DNA of 64,000 bases from positions 58,853,766 through 58,917,765 of the forward strand of contig NC_072801.1 in assembly GCF_028583425.1 (NCBI RefSeq), read 5' to 3'. The notes beneath the pieces are model-generated. The model saw nothing but the letters and a program-made list of their open reading frames with translations, was not told the DNA's origin and did not search any database. The position numbers and the translations under genes were made by a program. This document shows, piece after piece, positions 1-12,900 of the stretch. Within the stretch, counting starts at the first letter, position 1. Every line of letters begins with the position of its first letter. Source of the DNA: Eublepharis macularius. Its lineage: Eukaryota > Chordata > Lepidosauria > Squamata > Eublepharidae.

Positions 1-165
1 CTAGGAAACTGGGTCCTCATTTTACTGACCTTGGAAGGATGGAAGGCTGAGTCAACCTTGAGCCGGCTACCTGAACCTGGCTTCTGCCAGGATCGAACTC
101 AGGTTGTGAGCAGAACTTGGGCTGCAGTACTGCAGCTTACCACTCTGCACCACCAAGGCATATTT
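1..165 (-). repeat. tRNA-like or MIR-like SINE fragment
   Basis: Read on the - strand it contains a B-box-like AGTTCGATCCTG and an A-box-like segment near the other end. The layout is that of a degraded tRNA-derived SINE. Confidence 0.4.
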
Positions 166-1329
166 GTTAGGCAAAACAAAAGAAATATGGCCTGGACTGA
201 AATGAAAGGACTAGAACAGAAAGCTTTATTATTGTCTTTCTCCTTGTCTGTTTTGATCAACAGACAGTCTACGACAAGAGAGGAGGAGCTGTGGCTCTAC
301 AGTATAGTGTCTGTTTGGCACGCAGAAGGTTCCAGTTTCAAAACCTGGCATCTCCAGTCAAGTGGGTAAGGTAGCTGATGATATGAAAGGCTCCATTTGA
401 GAGAGACCCTCGGAGATGCTTCCACACCATAGCAGACAGTACTGACCTCAAGAGACCAATAGTCGGATTCAATAAAAGCAGCTTCTTGTGTTTGTGTGTA
501 AGAAAACTCCACTCTGCCCCAACCTGAATTCAAGACAGCACCGAATACATCAGCAGCTCTATTTGGCAATTCTGTTTGGTGGTCTGAGAATATAAGCATT
601 GGTTTTGGAGTACCAGCAAGGTAATAATCTCTCCCTCTCTGCAACTCTAGATTTAAAGAGGATCTAAGAAGATTTGTGTATCTTATTTTTGAACCATGGT
701 GGTTTCATGGACCCATGGGTCTATAGACACCACTCTGTAATTTGATTTTTGTTTCAGGAGGGACCTCTGGTCTCCTTTCGGACTATCTGGTTAATATCAG
801 TTCACCGTAGTATTTGTGATGGAAAAGACTTAATATGATCTACAGTTTCCCAAAATGAATCAGCCAAAATGGGTGGTTGCTGGCAAAGCAACCGAGGTCG
901 CAAATCAAACTGTTTGTTAACCTGTTTATAGCAACAATTATGCAAATGACGCAAGTTCTGAACATGCAGCCCAATCCTATGCATGTTTACTCAGCAGGAA
1001 GTCTCACAGAGTTCAAGGGATTTACTCCAGGAATTAATCCAAGGGATAGCAAAGGGTAATGAGTTCTCTCCCAAATATGTTCCACTTCTCTTTTGGTATC
1101 ACATTTTCCAGTCAAAGTATCTTAAAATCCTACAGCCTGGATGAACTATTTATTTCTATAAAAGTTGTATTAAGCATGTATGGCAAATCCATTGCTCCTC
1201 TAATAGTGGTCTTTGCCACCCCTTTCTACTTCCAAACTAGTTTTTCTGGTACCAAGCCAACACTTGGAAATGTATGTGCCAAAAACGCAGCAATATAATG
1301 CTTTATTTACCTGATCACAGTGGGAGTCA
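166..1329. other. Unassigned upstream sequence
   Basis: No splice-bordered coding exon or known repeat recognised. The short open frames here lack codon bias and homology. Confidence 0.4.
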
Positions 1330-1337
1330 TTTCTAAG

Positions 1338-1765
1338 CAGGGGTCATTTTGAGGGGGAACACGCAGGAACGCAGTTCCAGCAGTTCCCCAAAGAGGTCAC
1401 ATGTCAGGTAGCCCTTCCCACCTGACTCTCCGCCATTTTGGTCCCATTTCAGCCTGGATTTGGGCCGAAACAGCCTGGATTGGGCCTCTGACGGGTGGTG
1501 GATCACTCTCCCACTCAGCAGCGGCCCGATCCTGACCATTTTGGGCCCCTTTTTGGCCATTTTCAGCCCCTTTTTGCCATTTTGGGCCCAATTTCAGCCC
1601 TGAATGGCCAAGATTGGGTCCAAAACAGCCAGGATAGCTGATGTCAGGGGGTGTGGCATATGCAAATCAGTTATGCTAATGACACACTTCTGGTGATGTC
1701 AAGGGGCTTGACATATGCTAATGAGTTGTGCTAATATGTTCCTCCAGCTCTTTTTCTATGAAATG
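1338..1765 (-). mobile_element. hAT-type MITE, family 1
   Basis: Non-autonomous element of about 425 bp beginning CAGGGGTCATTT. It is flanked by 8-bp copies TTTCTAAG (1330-1337) and TTTTTAAG (1766-1773), 7 of 8 matching. It shares its whole length with the elements at 15478 and 53143. It carries ATGCAAAT, the octamer motif, near 1662. Confidence 0.7.
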
Positions 1766-2039
1766 TTTTTAAGTAAACTTGAAGGGAGCTGGGATGTTAA
1801 TTAATTCACTGGATTTATAAGCTCTCCCCATTTCCTATGAAAAGGGGAAGAAAGTTCCCATCTTACAGGCAGAGAAAAAAATAAGAGTATAGCTTAGAGA
1901 GATACTCTGGTAAGGTACAGAGATTATAGCCTAAGCTATTGGGTACGTCTGCTGATGGAGATAGGTTCTTACTGGGTACTTGTCATTGCTAAAGATGTCA
2001 TGTTAATTACTTATGCTTTAAAGTGAGAAAAGTTTAATC

Positions 2040-2240
2040 TGTGGCTTTCTACTCGTTTTTCAGTTTTGTGGCTACCATATCCTATTGGATCTGTTTTCAT
2101 TTAATGTCCTAACTGTTGATCATGTTGTATTTTTGCTCTGTGAATGTCCTAGCTATTGATTATCTTGTATTCACTTGCAGTGTGTAATCCACTTTGGATC
2201 TCAGTGGGAAAAAGCAGACTATAAATAAACAACAAAAACA
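2040..2240 (+). mobile_element. L2-like LINE 3' tail
   Basis: Ends TGTAATCCACTTTGGATCTC, then the AGACTATAAATAAA-type tail, matching the tails near 43.2 kb (+) and 44.0 kb (-). Confidence 0.5.
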
Positions 2241-2589
2241 ATAACAACAATAAATTTTCTTAGAAATTGTATGTCGTCAAAACTGCAGTCCATCACTGAA
2301 TATTTAAGTTTGCATGTAACATGTATTTCTTTGCCTTGTCTTGAAATAAAAAGCTTGCTTCTCTTATTATTATTATTTGTTATTTTTTTATTATTATGTT
2401 ATGTTTTCCCATCACTGTGAATGGCAGTTAACAGAGTAACAACAAAGATATGACACTAGAATCTGTGTGCCCATGCCTCTTCCTGGAAGCGTTGAAGAAA
2501 TCCACCTGTCTCCATAAAAAACTTGAGAGGTTCTGTGCTTGAGTTTAGTTGTATTTGCCATAACAAAACCACAAAGCAACAGATCTAGA

Positions 2590-2705
2590 GCATAAGAGCA
2601 GCCAAACTGGATTGGACCACTGGTCCGTCCACTCCAGCATCATCTTCTTTCACACAGTGGCCAACCAGATGCCACAGGAAGGCATGAAAGAAGGATATGA
2701 GCTTT
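2590..2705 (-). mobile_element. CR1-like LINE 3' fragment
   Basis: Antisense of the tail at 48.75-48.83 kb: ACTGGATTGGACCACTGGTC, then CCAGCATC and GTGGCCAACCAGATGCC. Confidence 0.5.
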
Positions 2706-2907
2706 CATGAGACACTTCTTCAAATACGGCTAGAATGTCACATTCCTGGAGATGTCACATTCTAGCTGTATCTGAAGAAGTGAGCTGTGTCTCACGAAAG
2801 CTCATACCTACAGTAAGTTTTGTTAGTCTTAGAGGTGCTACTAGTCTCTTGTTCTTTTCTAAAGGTACAGCCAAACACGGCCACCCATCTGGATCTATTT
2901 ACATGGG

Positions 2908-3118
2908 ATTGAGAGTTGCCAGCTCTGGGATGGGAATCCGGGAGCTTTGGGGGTGGAGCCCAGGGAGGATGGGGTTTGGGGAGGGGCCTCAGCAGCAGAG
3001 AGCCCACCCTCCAAAGCAGCCATTTTCTCCAGGGGAACTGATCTCTGTGTCCTGGAGATCAGTTGTAATTCCTGGAGATCTCCAGCCACCACCTGGAGGC
3101 TGGCAACCGCAGCTAGAC
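2908..3118 (+). mobile_element. MITE of the AGGGTTGCCA family
   Basis: Copy of a roughly 210-bp family whose ends read (T)AGGGTTGCCA and TGGCAACCCT(A). Its core reads AGCAGCCATTTTCTCCAG, GGGAACTGATCTCTG and GGAGATCAGTTGTAATTCC. Related copies lie at 5684, 10268, 29410, 33680, 45801 and 63872. Confidence 0.6.
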
Positions 3119-3399
3119 CCCACTTGGTCGGATGTATGAAATGTATCCTCAGTCAGCAGATATGTATAGAAGGGGAAAGCTTTTCTTTTGCATCATTTCA
3201 TGGGTCTTTAACCTCAGCAAGATCAACAGGGACTGTCCCGCTGGAACTTTCCCTGTGTGGACGGTGCGGAAAATAAACGTCGTTAACCTGAATCTCTCTT
3301 TGAGTAAAAAAAAAGAAAGTTCCACTTTAAGAAAGGGGAAAACAACCAACACTCAGCCCTGGGGAGGGGGAAGGGCAGGTCGGCTGGAAATTACAACCT

Positions 3400-3655
3400 G
3401 TGGGCGGGACTGGAATCTATTAATTTTTAATGCCTAAGCCACGCCTCCTCTTTTCACTATCTCCCCCCCCCCGCCCTTTCTGGCAGCCAATGAAAAATAA
3501 GCGGAGCGAATGGAGGAGGAAGGGCCCCTTCGGGTGGTTGAGTGAAATTGTTCGGAAACTTTGCTCTTTGGAAGGAAAAAGAAAAAGGGGGGTTGGTTGG
3601 TTGGTTTGGAGCGTGAGAAACTGTAGAAGCGACAATTCAGCGTGTAGAAGCAAGG
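3400..3655 (+). promoter_or_regulatory. Probable CD37 promoter and non-coding leader exon
   Basis: A GC- and purine-rich, mostly repeat-free island lies upstream of CD37. It has a KLF/CACC-type box (CCACGCCTCC near 3440), a CCAAT box (GCCAATGAAAA near 3486), purine tracts of ETS type, and a strong splice donor, CAAGG|GTAAGT, after 3655. The first coding exon begins with an acceptor only 9 bases before ATG, so an upstream leader exon is required; this is the best candidate. The transcription start cannot be read from sequence. Confidence 0.5.
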
Positions 3656-3884
3656 GTAAGTCATTCAGGGACTCGATCCTCATGACTGTTGGGGAACAGT
3701 AGAAGAGAGAATGGGGATTAATGTACTTTCATATTTGTTTGTGTGTGTTTGGGAGGGTGGATACGGTGGATACTGGGGAGGGTCTGCCTGGCGTGGCCGT
3801 GATCGTAGAGGGGCTTAACTATGTCGCCCTGGGGACTGCCTGGCCTGGGTCTTATCCTATAGGATGTATGAATGGGGTAGTTTC

Positions 3885-4190
3885 AGATGGGTAGCCGTGT
3901 TAGTCTCCAGTAGGAAAGTAAGATTCGGGTCCAGTAGCACCTTAAATACCAACTAGATTTCCAGGGTGTGAGCTTTCGAGCGTCAAAGCTCTCTTCGTCA
4001 GATCTCCAGACTACAGAGATCAGCTTCCCTAGAATCTATGGCATTATACTACACTGAGTTTCAGGCACGTAGCCATGGTGGTCTGTGGTAAAACAGCAGG
4101 CTTTGAGTCCAGTGGCTCCTTAAAGACCGACAAGATTTTTAGTGTGTAAGCTTTTGAGAGTCAAAGCTCCCTTCTTCAGGAATGGGGTGG
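3885..4190 (+). repeat. Two tandem copies of a reptile interspersed repeat
   Basis: Both read GTAGCCRTGNTRGTCT, then AGTCCAGTRGCACCTTAAA, GACC/ACCAACTAGATTT and GTGTGAGCTTTCGAG, ending TCTTCGTCAGAT or CTTCTTCAGGA. The same family lies at 20420 and, in two tandem copies, at 39863-40080. Confidence 0.55.
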
Positions 4191-4745
4191 AAGGAGCGAG
4201 GTGAGACATTTATGAGGTTAAAAGCTGAGATGGGATCTTGCAGGAACGGTGCTGAGAGATGGTAAAGGCAGTATGAGAAGCAGCAGGCTGTTTGGGGATA
4301 TTGAAGGCCTGGGTTTCTGGTGCTAGCTGGTGAAAAGTTGTATCTCTGGTGTGGCAGGCGCTATGAGCTGTGAAAGCTAATAGAAGAGAGAGTCTTGGGG
4401 GTTGGATGACTTAAAGGAGTACAGGTGGTCTGTAGTGGTTAGAAGAGATTCTTGTGGGTAGTGGGGAATGGCAGCTGGTGAGAATGCCTTTGCAAGTAAG
4501 TTAGGGGCTGGTTGTACACAGTGAGAGGGATTGATGTATGTATTTCTGGTTAATAATCTGTGAGGACAAAGGACTATGAGACTGTAGCATTTTTACTGTG
4601 CAAATTTGTGTGTTTTGCTAGTGATACCAAGGCAAAAATGAGTACCTTTTGATGTACGTATTACGTGTATGTGTGTGTTAGTTAGAAATGCTGTGTGAGG
4701 ATGAATGTTTGAATCTTGGTGTGCATTGTAAGTTCAAAGGGCCAA

Positions 4746-4778
4746 GTGTGTGTGTGTGTATGTGTGTGTGTGTGTGTG
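4746..4778 (+). repeat. TG microsatellite
   Basis: An uninterrupted TG run broken once by TA, followed by a purine-rich GAGA stretch. Confidence 0.9.
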
Positions 4779-5087
4779 ATGAGATAGAGGGAGACAGACA
4801 GAGGGAGACAGTGTGTGCATGTATGTTTTGCATATGGTCTGAGAATCTGTTGTGCAATTTGAAAAAATCTCATGAAGGCCTAAACATGTGTGTCATGTAG
4901 GGGTTACATAAGTTTCCATGGATTACGCATACTTCTGTATGCCTCAGAACATCTTTCCTGAATTAGGGTGCGAGTAAGAGGGCATGAACGAGGCATGTGA
5001 ACAAAAGTGGATATGGCTGAATTTCATGCTGAACAGATCATGCTTAAATGTACATCAAGGAACAGTGCCAGGAAAGTGTTTGTACAT

Positions 5088-5260
5088 TTATTTACTTCGT
5101 TTAAACTGCATCGTCCCCAGTGGGGAGAACCAAAGTGGCTTAAATAATTTCCTTCATTTTAGGCTGAGAATGTGTACTTGGCCCAAGGTCGCTAAACAAC
5201 TTTCGGTGACCAAATGGGGATGCATACCTGGGTCTCCTAGATCCTATTGTGGCACTCTAA
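5088..5260 (-). mobile_element. Degraded tRNA-derived SINE, reverse orientation
   Basis: Shares the order CATTTTAGGCTGAGAATGTG, then TGGCCCAAGGTCGC and CCTGGGTCTCCTAGATCCTA, with the better copies at 8515 and 34985. The reverse complement is tRNA-like at its start. Confidence 0.45.
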
Positions 5261-5683
5261 TGAGCGTACACAGAAGTGAGAGTGTACGCTTCCCCATAGG
5301 GAAGTGTACTCACAATGGAAAATAAATACCCAATTGTGCAAGCAAGTGCGCTCAGAAATGGAGGCCCTGTATGACATGGGCATTTCGATAAATGTGTGGG
5401 GTGTGATAAGTTAAGGCAGTAGTGTAGTGCTGGAGGATTTGATTCTTCGGTCCTCGCTGAAGGTAGCTATGTCATTGGTGAGATCTGCTCTGAATCAAAC
5501 CTCAGGAAGTGAGCTGATCTTTCTGAGAATCTGCGATGCATGGCAGCTTCAAAACCCACCACTTCCTCTTCTATCTGTTGCCTGTTGACATCAGCGGTTT
5601 TGCTAGCAAAGTTCAGCTATGAAACAACTTTTTGTCCTGGAACTTGCAAAATATGGGGAGAAGGTCCCTGGGCATGGGCTAGG

Positions 5684-5873
5684 GTTGTCAACTCCAGGCC
5701 GGAAAGTTTCTGAGACTTGAGGGTGGCACCTGGGGAGGGCAGGCTTTGGAAAGAGGAGGGTATAATACCATAAATTCCACTGTCCAAAGCTGCCATTTTC
5801 TTCCTGGGAACTGAGCTCTGTAGTCTGGAGATGAATATTAATTCCAGGAGCTCGCCAGGCCACACAATCCTAG
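5684..5873 (+). mobile_element. MITE of the AGGGTTGCCA family
   Basis: Begins TAGGGTTGTCAACTCCAGG and ends CACACAATCCTA. It is flanked by GCATGGGC and GCATGGCA, a decayed 8-bp target duplication. Confidence 0.6.
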
Positions 5874-6903
5874 CATGGCAAAGAGCATATTCTTCCTCAG
5901 AGAGTAAATGTCCACTGCTACATGTGAGATTAAGCTGTGTGTAGGGGCAGGGGAGGGGGCTGGCTTGTACATCTCAAGCGATGTAGCACCTGAATGTCTT
6001 AATATGGAAACTGTGCTGCTGTGGGCACTAGAAGGCCCCTGTGTTATCTTGAACCCTTTAACCACCAGCTTTATCGATATACCTCAGAATAGTTCATCTT
6101 ATTGTAATTTATTTCTTTGAGGTACAAATGGAATCCCCAGGCCTTGATATCTGAGCTCTGGGGCTTAGAGGCAACAGGCCACTATAGCCCATGCTTCAAG
6201 CCAAATAGAAATGTTGTATTTTGAATAGGAGTCTCTGGTAGAATAGATTTGCCGGTTGGCCAGGAAAAAGAAGAAGGGCCTGCCTTGCTTGGCAGGATAG
6301 GGGGAGGGGGGCGGATCTTAAGAGCAACTTGAATATGCAGAAATAAGCTGGTGAAGCTTTCTGGAGAATGCAAACAGACATCAGATAATGTTTATTTTCA
6401 AGGTGCTGGTGGAGGCCCGAGAGCGGGCCAGGCTTGTTGAAAAGTTGGCAGCCCCAATAGCAGGGTGTGGGACTTTAGAAGACTGGGCGGAGATATGTTA
6501 TCATTTGAAAGCAGCTGTCAGTCTCAAACAGATACTAAAAATCCTGGATCAGAGCACTTGGCAAACCTGCTGCTGCTGCTTCTCGCCCTCCTCCTGCAAC
6601 CAGAGAGGCCTTGAATGGAGCTGGTACCCCTCAAGATGAGAGCCTCTGTTTCCCCAGCAACCCATCTGGCCACTACTGTGACCTCAACCAAGTTTCTGGG
6701 TGATGGAAGAGGCTTTGGCCCCATCTATCTGGAAAGCCTTTTCAAGAAAACTTTCTTCACAGGATGGGGTAGTGATAACTTACACCGCTGTGGAATGAGG
6801 TGGGGAGAACAGGCCCCACCTAAAATCGACAGAAATCCTCCTATTTTGTGCGTTTCTCTCTCTTTGACTCCTTTTTTCCCGCCCCTCCCCACAGGAAGGC
6901 ACC

Positions 6904-9900
6904 ATGTCCCACAAAGGATGCCTCAGTGTCACCAAGTACTTCCTCTTCATCTTCAACCTCTTCTTCTTTGTGAGTAATTGGGGATGGGTAGGGAGGAACA
7001 GCAGTCCTGAGGCTGGGTTAGATGGGCTCACGGGTGTCATTCCCAAACAGTCTTGGATGGGTCAGGGAGGGAGGATTCAGGTAGATTTTTAGCCAGCAAC
7101 AGTCTTGCGTTATCACCCCCTTTCTGTTATCTCCTTATAACTCCAGATTCTTGGAAGCCTTCTCTTCAGTTTTGGTTTATGGATCCTCTTCGACCAGAAT
7201 AGTTTTGCCTCTACACTAGGTGAGTTCCCAGGGAATCTGAATCATCCCATTCTAGGCCAAGTGGCACTTAACCTAGGGGTCTCTGCTCCCACTAGCATTC
7301 CTTGTTCTCCCCCATCCACTGCCAGTTCCTTCTTTTCCTTTTGGACTGGTAAAGGTTTCTATAGTAGATTCCCCTGGATAATCCAGAATTATTCCCCAGA
7401 ATCCCCTCTGCAAGGGGGAAAGGACAGGGAAGTATTCCTACAAGTGAATTTTTCTAAATCTTCTCTTCCTTATGAGCCCCCTGCAAAGCAGGCCAAGATT
7501 GCTATGTCTCTTCCTCCTTCCCCAGGGTCATCAATTTTTGCCTTGAAGATCTGGTCCTATATTTTCTCTGGGGTTGGCATCCTCACAATGCTCATGGGAT
7601 TCCTCGGGTGCCTGGGCTCCCTCAAAGAAGTCAAGTGTATGCTGGGATTTGTAAGTATGTGGGGAACCAGGACTCTGAAGTGGGGCCAATGAGGTCCAGT
7701 GGCTCAGAGCAAAGCATTCTGGGAGTTAGGGTTTCCTAGAAACAGGGCCTAGCAGACTAGAGGTCCAGCTAGTCCGACATCTTGTTTCTCGCAATGGCCG
7801 GCCAGGAGCCCCAAGAAGCTGACAAATGAGGCATGAAGGCAGCATCCTTCTGCTACTGCTGCTACCTCCTCCCCCAGCAATTGGTATTCAAAGGTACCCT
7901 GTTTTTTAACATAGAAGTTCCATTAAGCTATCAAGGAATTAAGAGGGAGCTACACATCATGGCAATGCCATAGTGTGGCAGGCACTAACAGAAATACCAA
8001 CCAAAATTCATCACGAACCAGGCCAGTTCATGGTTTGTGAATTGGCAGTTTGTCAGAGATCATTTCTGACAAACCGCCACAAGTTTTAGGCAGGTTCATT
8101 TGGTTCGTTTTCCAGTTCATCACTGCAGACAGTCTGGTGCTGCCCCAGAAGTGACGTTTTCACAAACCAAACGAACCAGTTTGTGACCGGGCAAGTTTGT
8201 GAAAGTTTGTGATTCGTGAAACATTACGAACCACGAACTGCACGGTTCATTATTTTCCTGGTTCGTGCCCACCTCTACTCTCAAGGCATTGGCTTTCCTG
8301 TTCATGGGATTTATTTTTATTTTTCCTTTGGCTCATTTATAACATGGCGGCACTGATGAGTGTAGAACTGAATTTACCTTTTTTGACAGGGTTCTTCTAC
8401 TGTAGGTAGAAAAATGAACAGTTTACGCACTGGGTCCTTAATAAATTGGAATTCTAGTCAATGTCACTTGGAAATCAGAAATGCGTTCTCTAAAAAACAA
8501 AAGTAAATAATGTTTATTTATTTACTTCATTTAAACGCCACCTTTCTCCCCAATAAGGACCCAAAGTGGCTTTCATCATTATCCTCTCCTGTTTTTTCCT
8601 CACAACAACCTTGTGCAGTAGGTTAGGCTGAGAGGGTGTGACTGGCCCCTGGTCTCCCAACAAGCTTCCATGGAAGAGTGAGAATTCAAACCTGGGTGTC
8701 CCAGCTCCTAGTCCAGCACTCTAGGCCAATATACCATGCTGGTGGCATGAGAAAATACCTCCCAGTTACCCTGTTGTACTGAATATATTTATGAAGCAAT
8801 CCATGTGATCAAAAAATCATGTAATACAAAGTTCCTGGGTGTTGTCTCATTTCAGCCTGGTGGTGGGAGTCTGCATATTTTAATGCTTTTCTCTTGGGAG
8901 TGGGGGGGAAATGATCCCTGCATGTAGAAAACTGGCATATCAAATAGTATAGGTTAGATCTCTTTCCCTGATGTACTAGTTTTCTAAGGGGAGAGAATTT
9001 ATGGAGTAGGGCACACTCAGATTTGACTTTCCATCCAGCCACTCACTTCCTGCAATGGAACAGTCCCAGGAGCTCTTCACATGATTTATTTGCATGTGCT
9101 TAGAACATACAGAGGTTTGTTATAGCAATTTCTGTTTAATATGTATATTTTGAAACATATATTGCAACATCTTAAATCATGGCTTTTAGCTTTTAAGCGT
9201 TGCTTCTTGTGACACTTAAAAAAAAAAGGAATTAATATTAATTAAAAGAAAAATGAGCACACACACCCTTCCCCCACAAAATGCTTGAAGTTCACTGACC
9301 CCTGTCTTTCTCTGTCAACAGTACTTTGCCTTCTTACTGCTTCTCTTTGTTGCCCAAATCTCCATTGGAATTGTGGTATACACGCAGCGCAACACGGTGA
9401 GTCATACCATGACGAAACTCGCAATGTGTGCACTTGCATCTTGTGGGAAGGACACCCTTACTTATTTATTTAGTACATTTTTAGGCTGCTGTTTTCCCAT
9501 ATAGCTCAGGGCAAGCATACATTGTTCTCCCCTCTGCCATTTGATTCTCACAACCAGGGATTTTTTTCTGGGAAAAGAGGTGGTGGAACTCAGGACCGCA
9601 CAATGACGTCACTTTGGGTCAGCTGGAACAAGGAGGGAGTTTTTAAAAGTTTAAATCGCCCTCGGTGAAAAGGGTCACATGGCCGGTGGCCCCGCCCCCT
9701 GATCTTCAGACAGAGGGGAGTTTAGATTGCCCTCCATGCCAGCAGTGCGGAGGGCAATCTAAACTCCCTTCTGTCTGGAGATCAGGGGGCGGGGCCACCT
9801 GCCATGTAACCATTTTCAAGAGGTGCCGGAACTCCTTTCCACCATGTTCCAGCTGAAAAAAAGCCCTGCTCACAACAACTCTGAGAGGCTTAGTTACACT

Positions 9901-12900
9901 GAGGGAGAATGACTAGGCCAGATCTCCCAGTAAGCTTCAGGGCCTAGTGGGGACTGGGACCACTGTTTCCCAGATCTTAGTCTGACACGCTGATTACTAC
10001 ACTGCATGGCTTTGTGAAGGATTTTCGTCCTGGGAGAGCTAGGCTTCCTCACAGAATGGAATACTCTTTTTGAAGCCAAGCTCATGCACAGAAAAGATCA
10101 TGGGTCCTTTCCCTCTATGTTTGTATTTCTAGTCTGTTTCCTGCCCTGCATAGCTCATGGAACTGAGTGTGGTGAGAATAACACCAGGGCATACGGAAGT
10201 TCACACACGTCGCCCCTGTTCTTAGGCCTCATAGATGGGGAAAGGGTGGGGCACAAGGGGAAGGAAACGGGTTGCCAACTATGGCTTGGGAAATTCCTGG
10301 AGATTTGGAGGTGGTGCCTGGGAAGGAACTTTAGTTTTTTTTAAAAAAAATTAATTTGTTTTAGTTCCATCTTATTCTAATAACAAAATTAATCAAAAGT
10401 CTTACATTCTTTGGATACAGGTGCCTGGGAAGGAACTTAAGCTTTTCCTAGACCCTATGGTATACAATAGAGTCCAAACAGCAATGCTGCCTTTTTCTCC
10501 AGGGGAACTGATCTCTGTAGTCTTGGAGATCAGTTATAATTCTGGGAGATCCCTGGGCATAGAGCAGGGGTCACTGGGGGAAGTGAGTGGAGAAGAGATC
10601 TGTGAATTTCCTGCATTGTGTAGGGGGTGGACTAGATGACTCTTACCTTCCGGCACTATTTTTCACCTGGAGACTGGTAACCCTTAAAATGGCTGGGTTT
10701 TCAAGGGGCCAGTGGGAACTGGGCACCAGGATTGTTGCAGTCTTGATTATAGTGGTTATATTCTTCTCTGTGGGGAACTGAGATGGCTGGAAAAGGAAAA
10801 GCTGGCATCCCTAAGCCATGTTGACCTATTTGGTCCACTCAGCTTGGAAGGACACAATAGAAACTGTGATATCGGCACAGAGATCGTAAGAGCGTTATTA
10901 GCCTTGCCTTGGAGCTGGGGAAAGGTGCTCCTGACACTCTCCTTTAACCTGTGCTTTCTGCTACCTCGCAGATCCACGCAAAGGTCAGAGAATATGTTGA
11001 CGACATAATTCAGAATTACAAGCTGAACGGGTCCCTCACAGATAAGGAGGAGAGCTGGGATGTTGTGCAGGAGCAGGTAAGATATTCAAGGACTGATGTG
11101 CCCCTCAGGTTTCTCTGCATGCTGGGGGAGGGGCCATGGTTCAGAGCTTGCAGGCAGAAGTTTCCACATTTAATCCCCAACATCTCCATGTAAAGTGTGG
11201 CCGGGAGGTGATGGGGAATTGCTGAGAGCTTGGAGAGCTGGAAGCCAGAGGGGTAGACGGTGCAAATCAACTAGATGCCGAAATGGTCTGACTCAGTTGA
11301 AGGCAGATTATCCTGCGTTCTTATTTATGTTGGCCGCCTCTGCTATGACCTGCTAGCGGCGGCCTTGTTCACGGCTCACGTTTTAGACCTTCCCTGACTT
11401 CTGCTTCTCATGACCCTTGCTCCTTGATCTCTTTTTCCAGTTCCAGTGCTGTGGATGGAATTCCTACCTGGACTGGCGAAACAACCATGTAGTGCACAGC
11501 AATGGCTCCTCCCTCTACCCTTGCTCCTGCCGAAATAGTTCTCAGTCTGGCCAGCTGATGACCAACAACACGGAGACCCCCAAGCCAACAGAGCCCACAG
11601 AAGGCTTCTGTGTTACCCGGGGACAGTGGCCTGTCTACAAGGAGGTAAGTCGTGTAAGCATGACTCCTGGGGGAAGCTTGTAAGTGTTCCAGGCTTAAGA
11701 CTGCAGGCTCTTTCTCCCTCCCTGAGTTCCCCTTTTTAACATACTCCTGTCCATATCATAGGGCTGCATGAACAACGTCCAGATCTGGCTTGCCAACAAT
11801 ATAATCACTATTGTGGGACTCTGTCTTGGAATTGCTCTCATGGAGGTAAGAGATGTGGATTTGCTCTGGGAAGCTGGACTGGCTGCTGGTCCTCACACAC
11901 AGTGCTGCAGTTGCATAAGGAGAGGAGGCAGTCTTGTTGCTGTGTCTGAGTATCTGTTAGGACCATTCAACTGGCAGTCCCCTCCCCTCCCCTCCAGTAG
12001 GGGTGCTAGCTTCAGAAGAAAGACTGGCAGGCAAGACTGGTGGACCTACTAAGTCTTGTAGAGATGGCAGGTCAGTTCCAGGATTTTGGAGGGGGAGGGC
12101 TTGGGCTCAGTGTGCCCAGAGTGCTCCCTTGGCCACCACCAAGCCTCTCCACTCATGCCTTTTTTGCCCACCCACCTGCATGCCCCCTGCCTGCTTACTC
12201 CCTATAATCTTAGCTACTCACAATCTCCACTAGGATTGCGAGGTCCCCCAACCTCCTGGGCGGGAGGTTGGAGTCCCGGCACCTACCTTTTGGCTCCACG
12301 TGTGTGCACTCCCAGCCTGTGTGATGACGTCACTTCCGGGAAGTGATGTCATCGCACAGGCCACATGCTGCCATGGGAGTGCTCCCATGGAGTGCAGGGG
12401 GGCTGGTGCAGTGTGCAGAAGCGCACTGTGCTGCCCTGGAGCATGCCCCGAGAGGCATGTTCCTCCTGTTGGCCAGGTAAGTGGGAGTGGGGAGTGGGAT
12501 CAGGGGATCCCCAGCCCCCAGCGGGGGACTAGCAACCCTAGTCACCACATGCATGCCTTTTCTCCAGTGGTACTAGGTAGTGAGTGGGGCTGGGTGTGCT
12601 GCCACTATGTACCACCTACACACCATTTTCAGTGGCCTTGGGCAACATGTGCAGCCAAGAGTGTGTGTGGTAAAGCACTCACGAGTGAGTGCGGTGCCGG
12701 TAGGCCCTGCCAAAAGCCCTGAGCTCCAGCAGTTGCTCCCCCCTAAGGATATGCTGACAGTGGCCAGGAATGTTGGCCCTGTAAAGACAGGAAAAGACTA
12801 GAGGGACCCCACGGCCTGAACTTCCAGTAAAAATGGAAAGCGGCTATTAGCCATATACTTTGTCCTGAAAGTAAAAATGGAAAATCAGTTAAGATTTTAT

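Larger units (their letters stand above)
3656..6894 (+). other. CD37 leader intron
   Basis: About 3.2 kb between the candidate leader exon and the first coding exon. It contains the repeats listed here and the TG microsatellite. The stretch 6390-6660 has a modest open frame but no recognised product. Confidence 0.45.
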
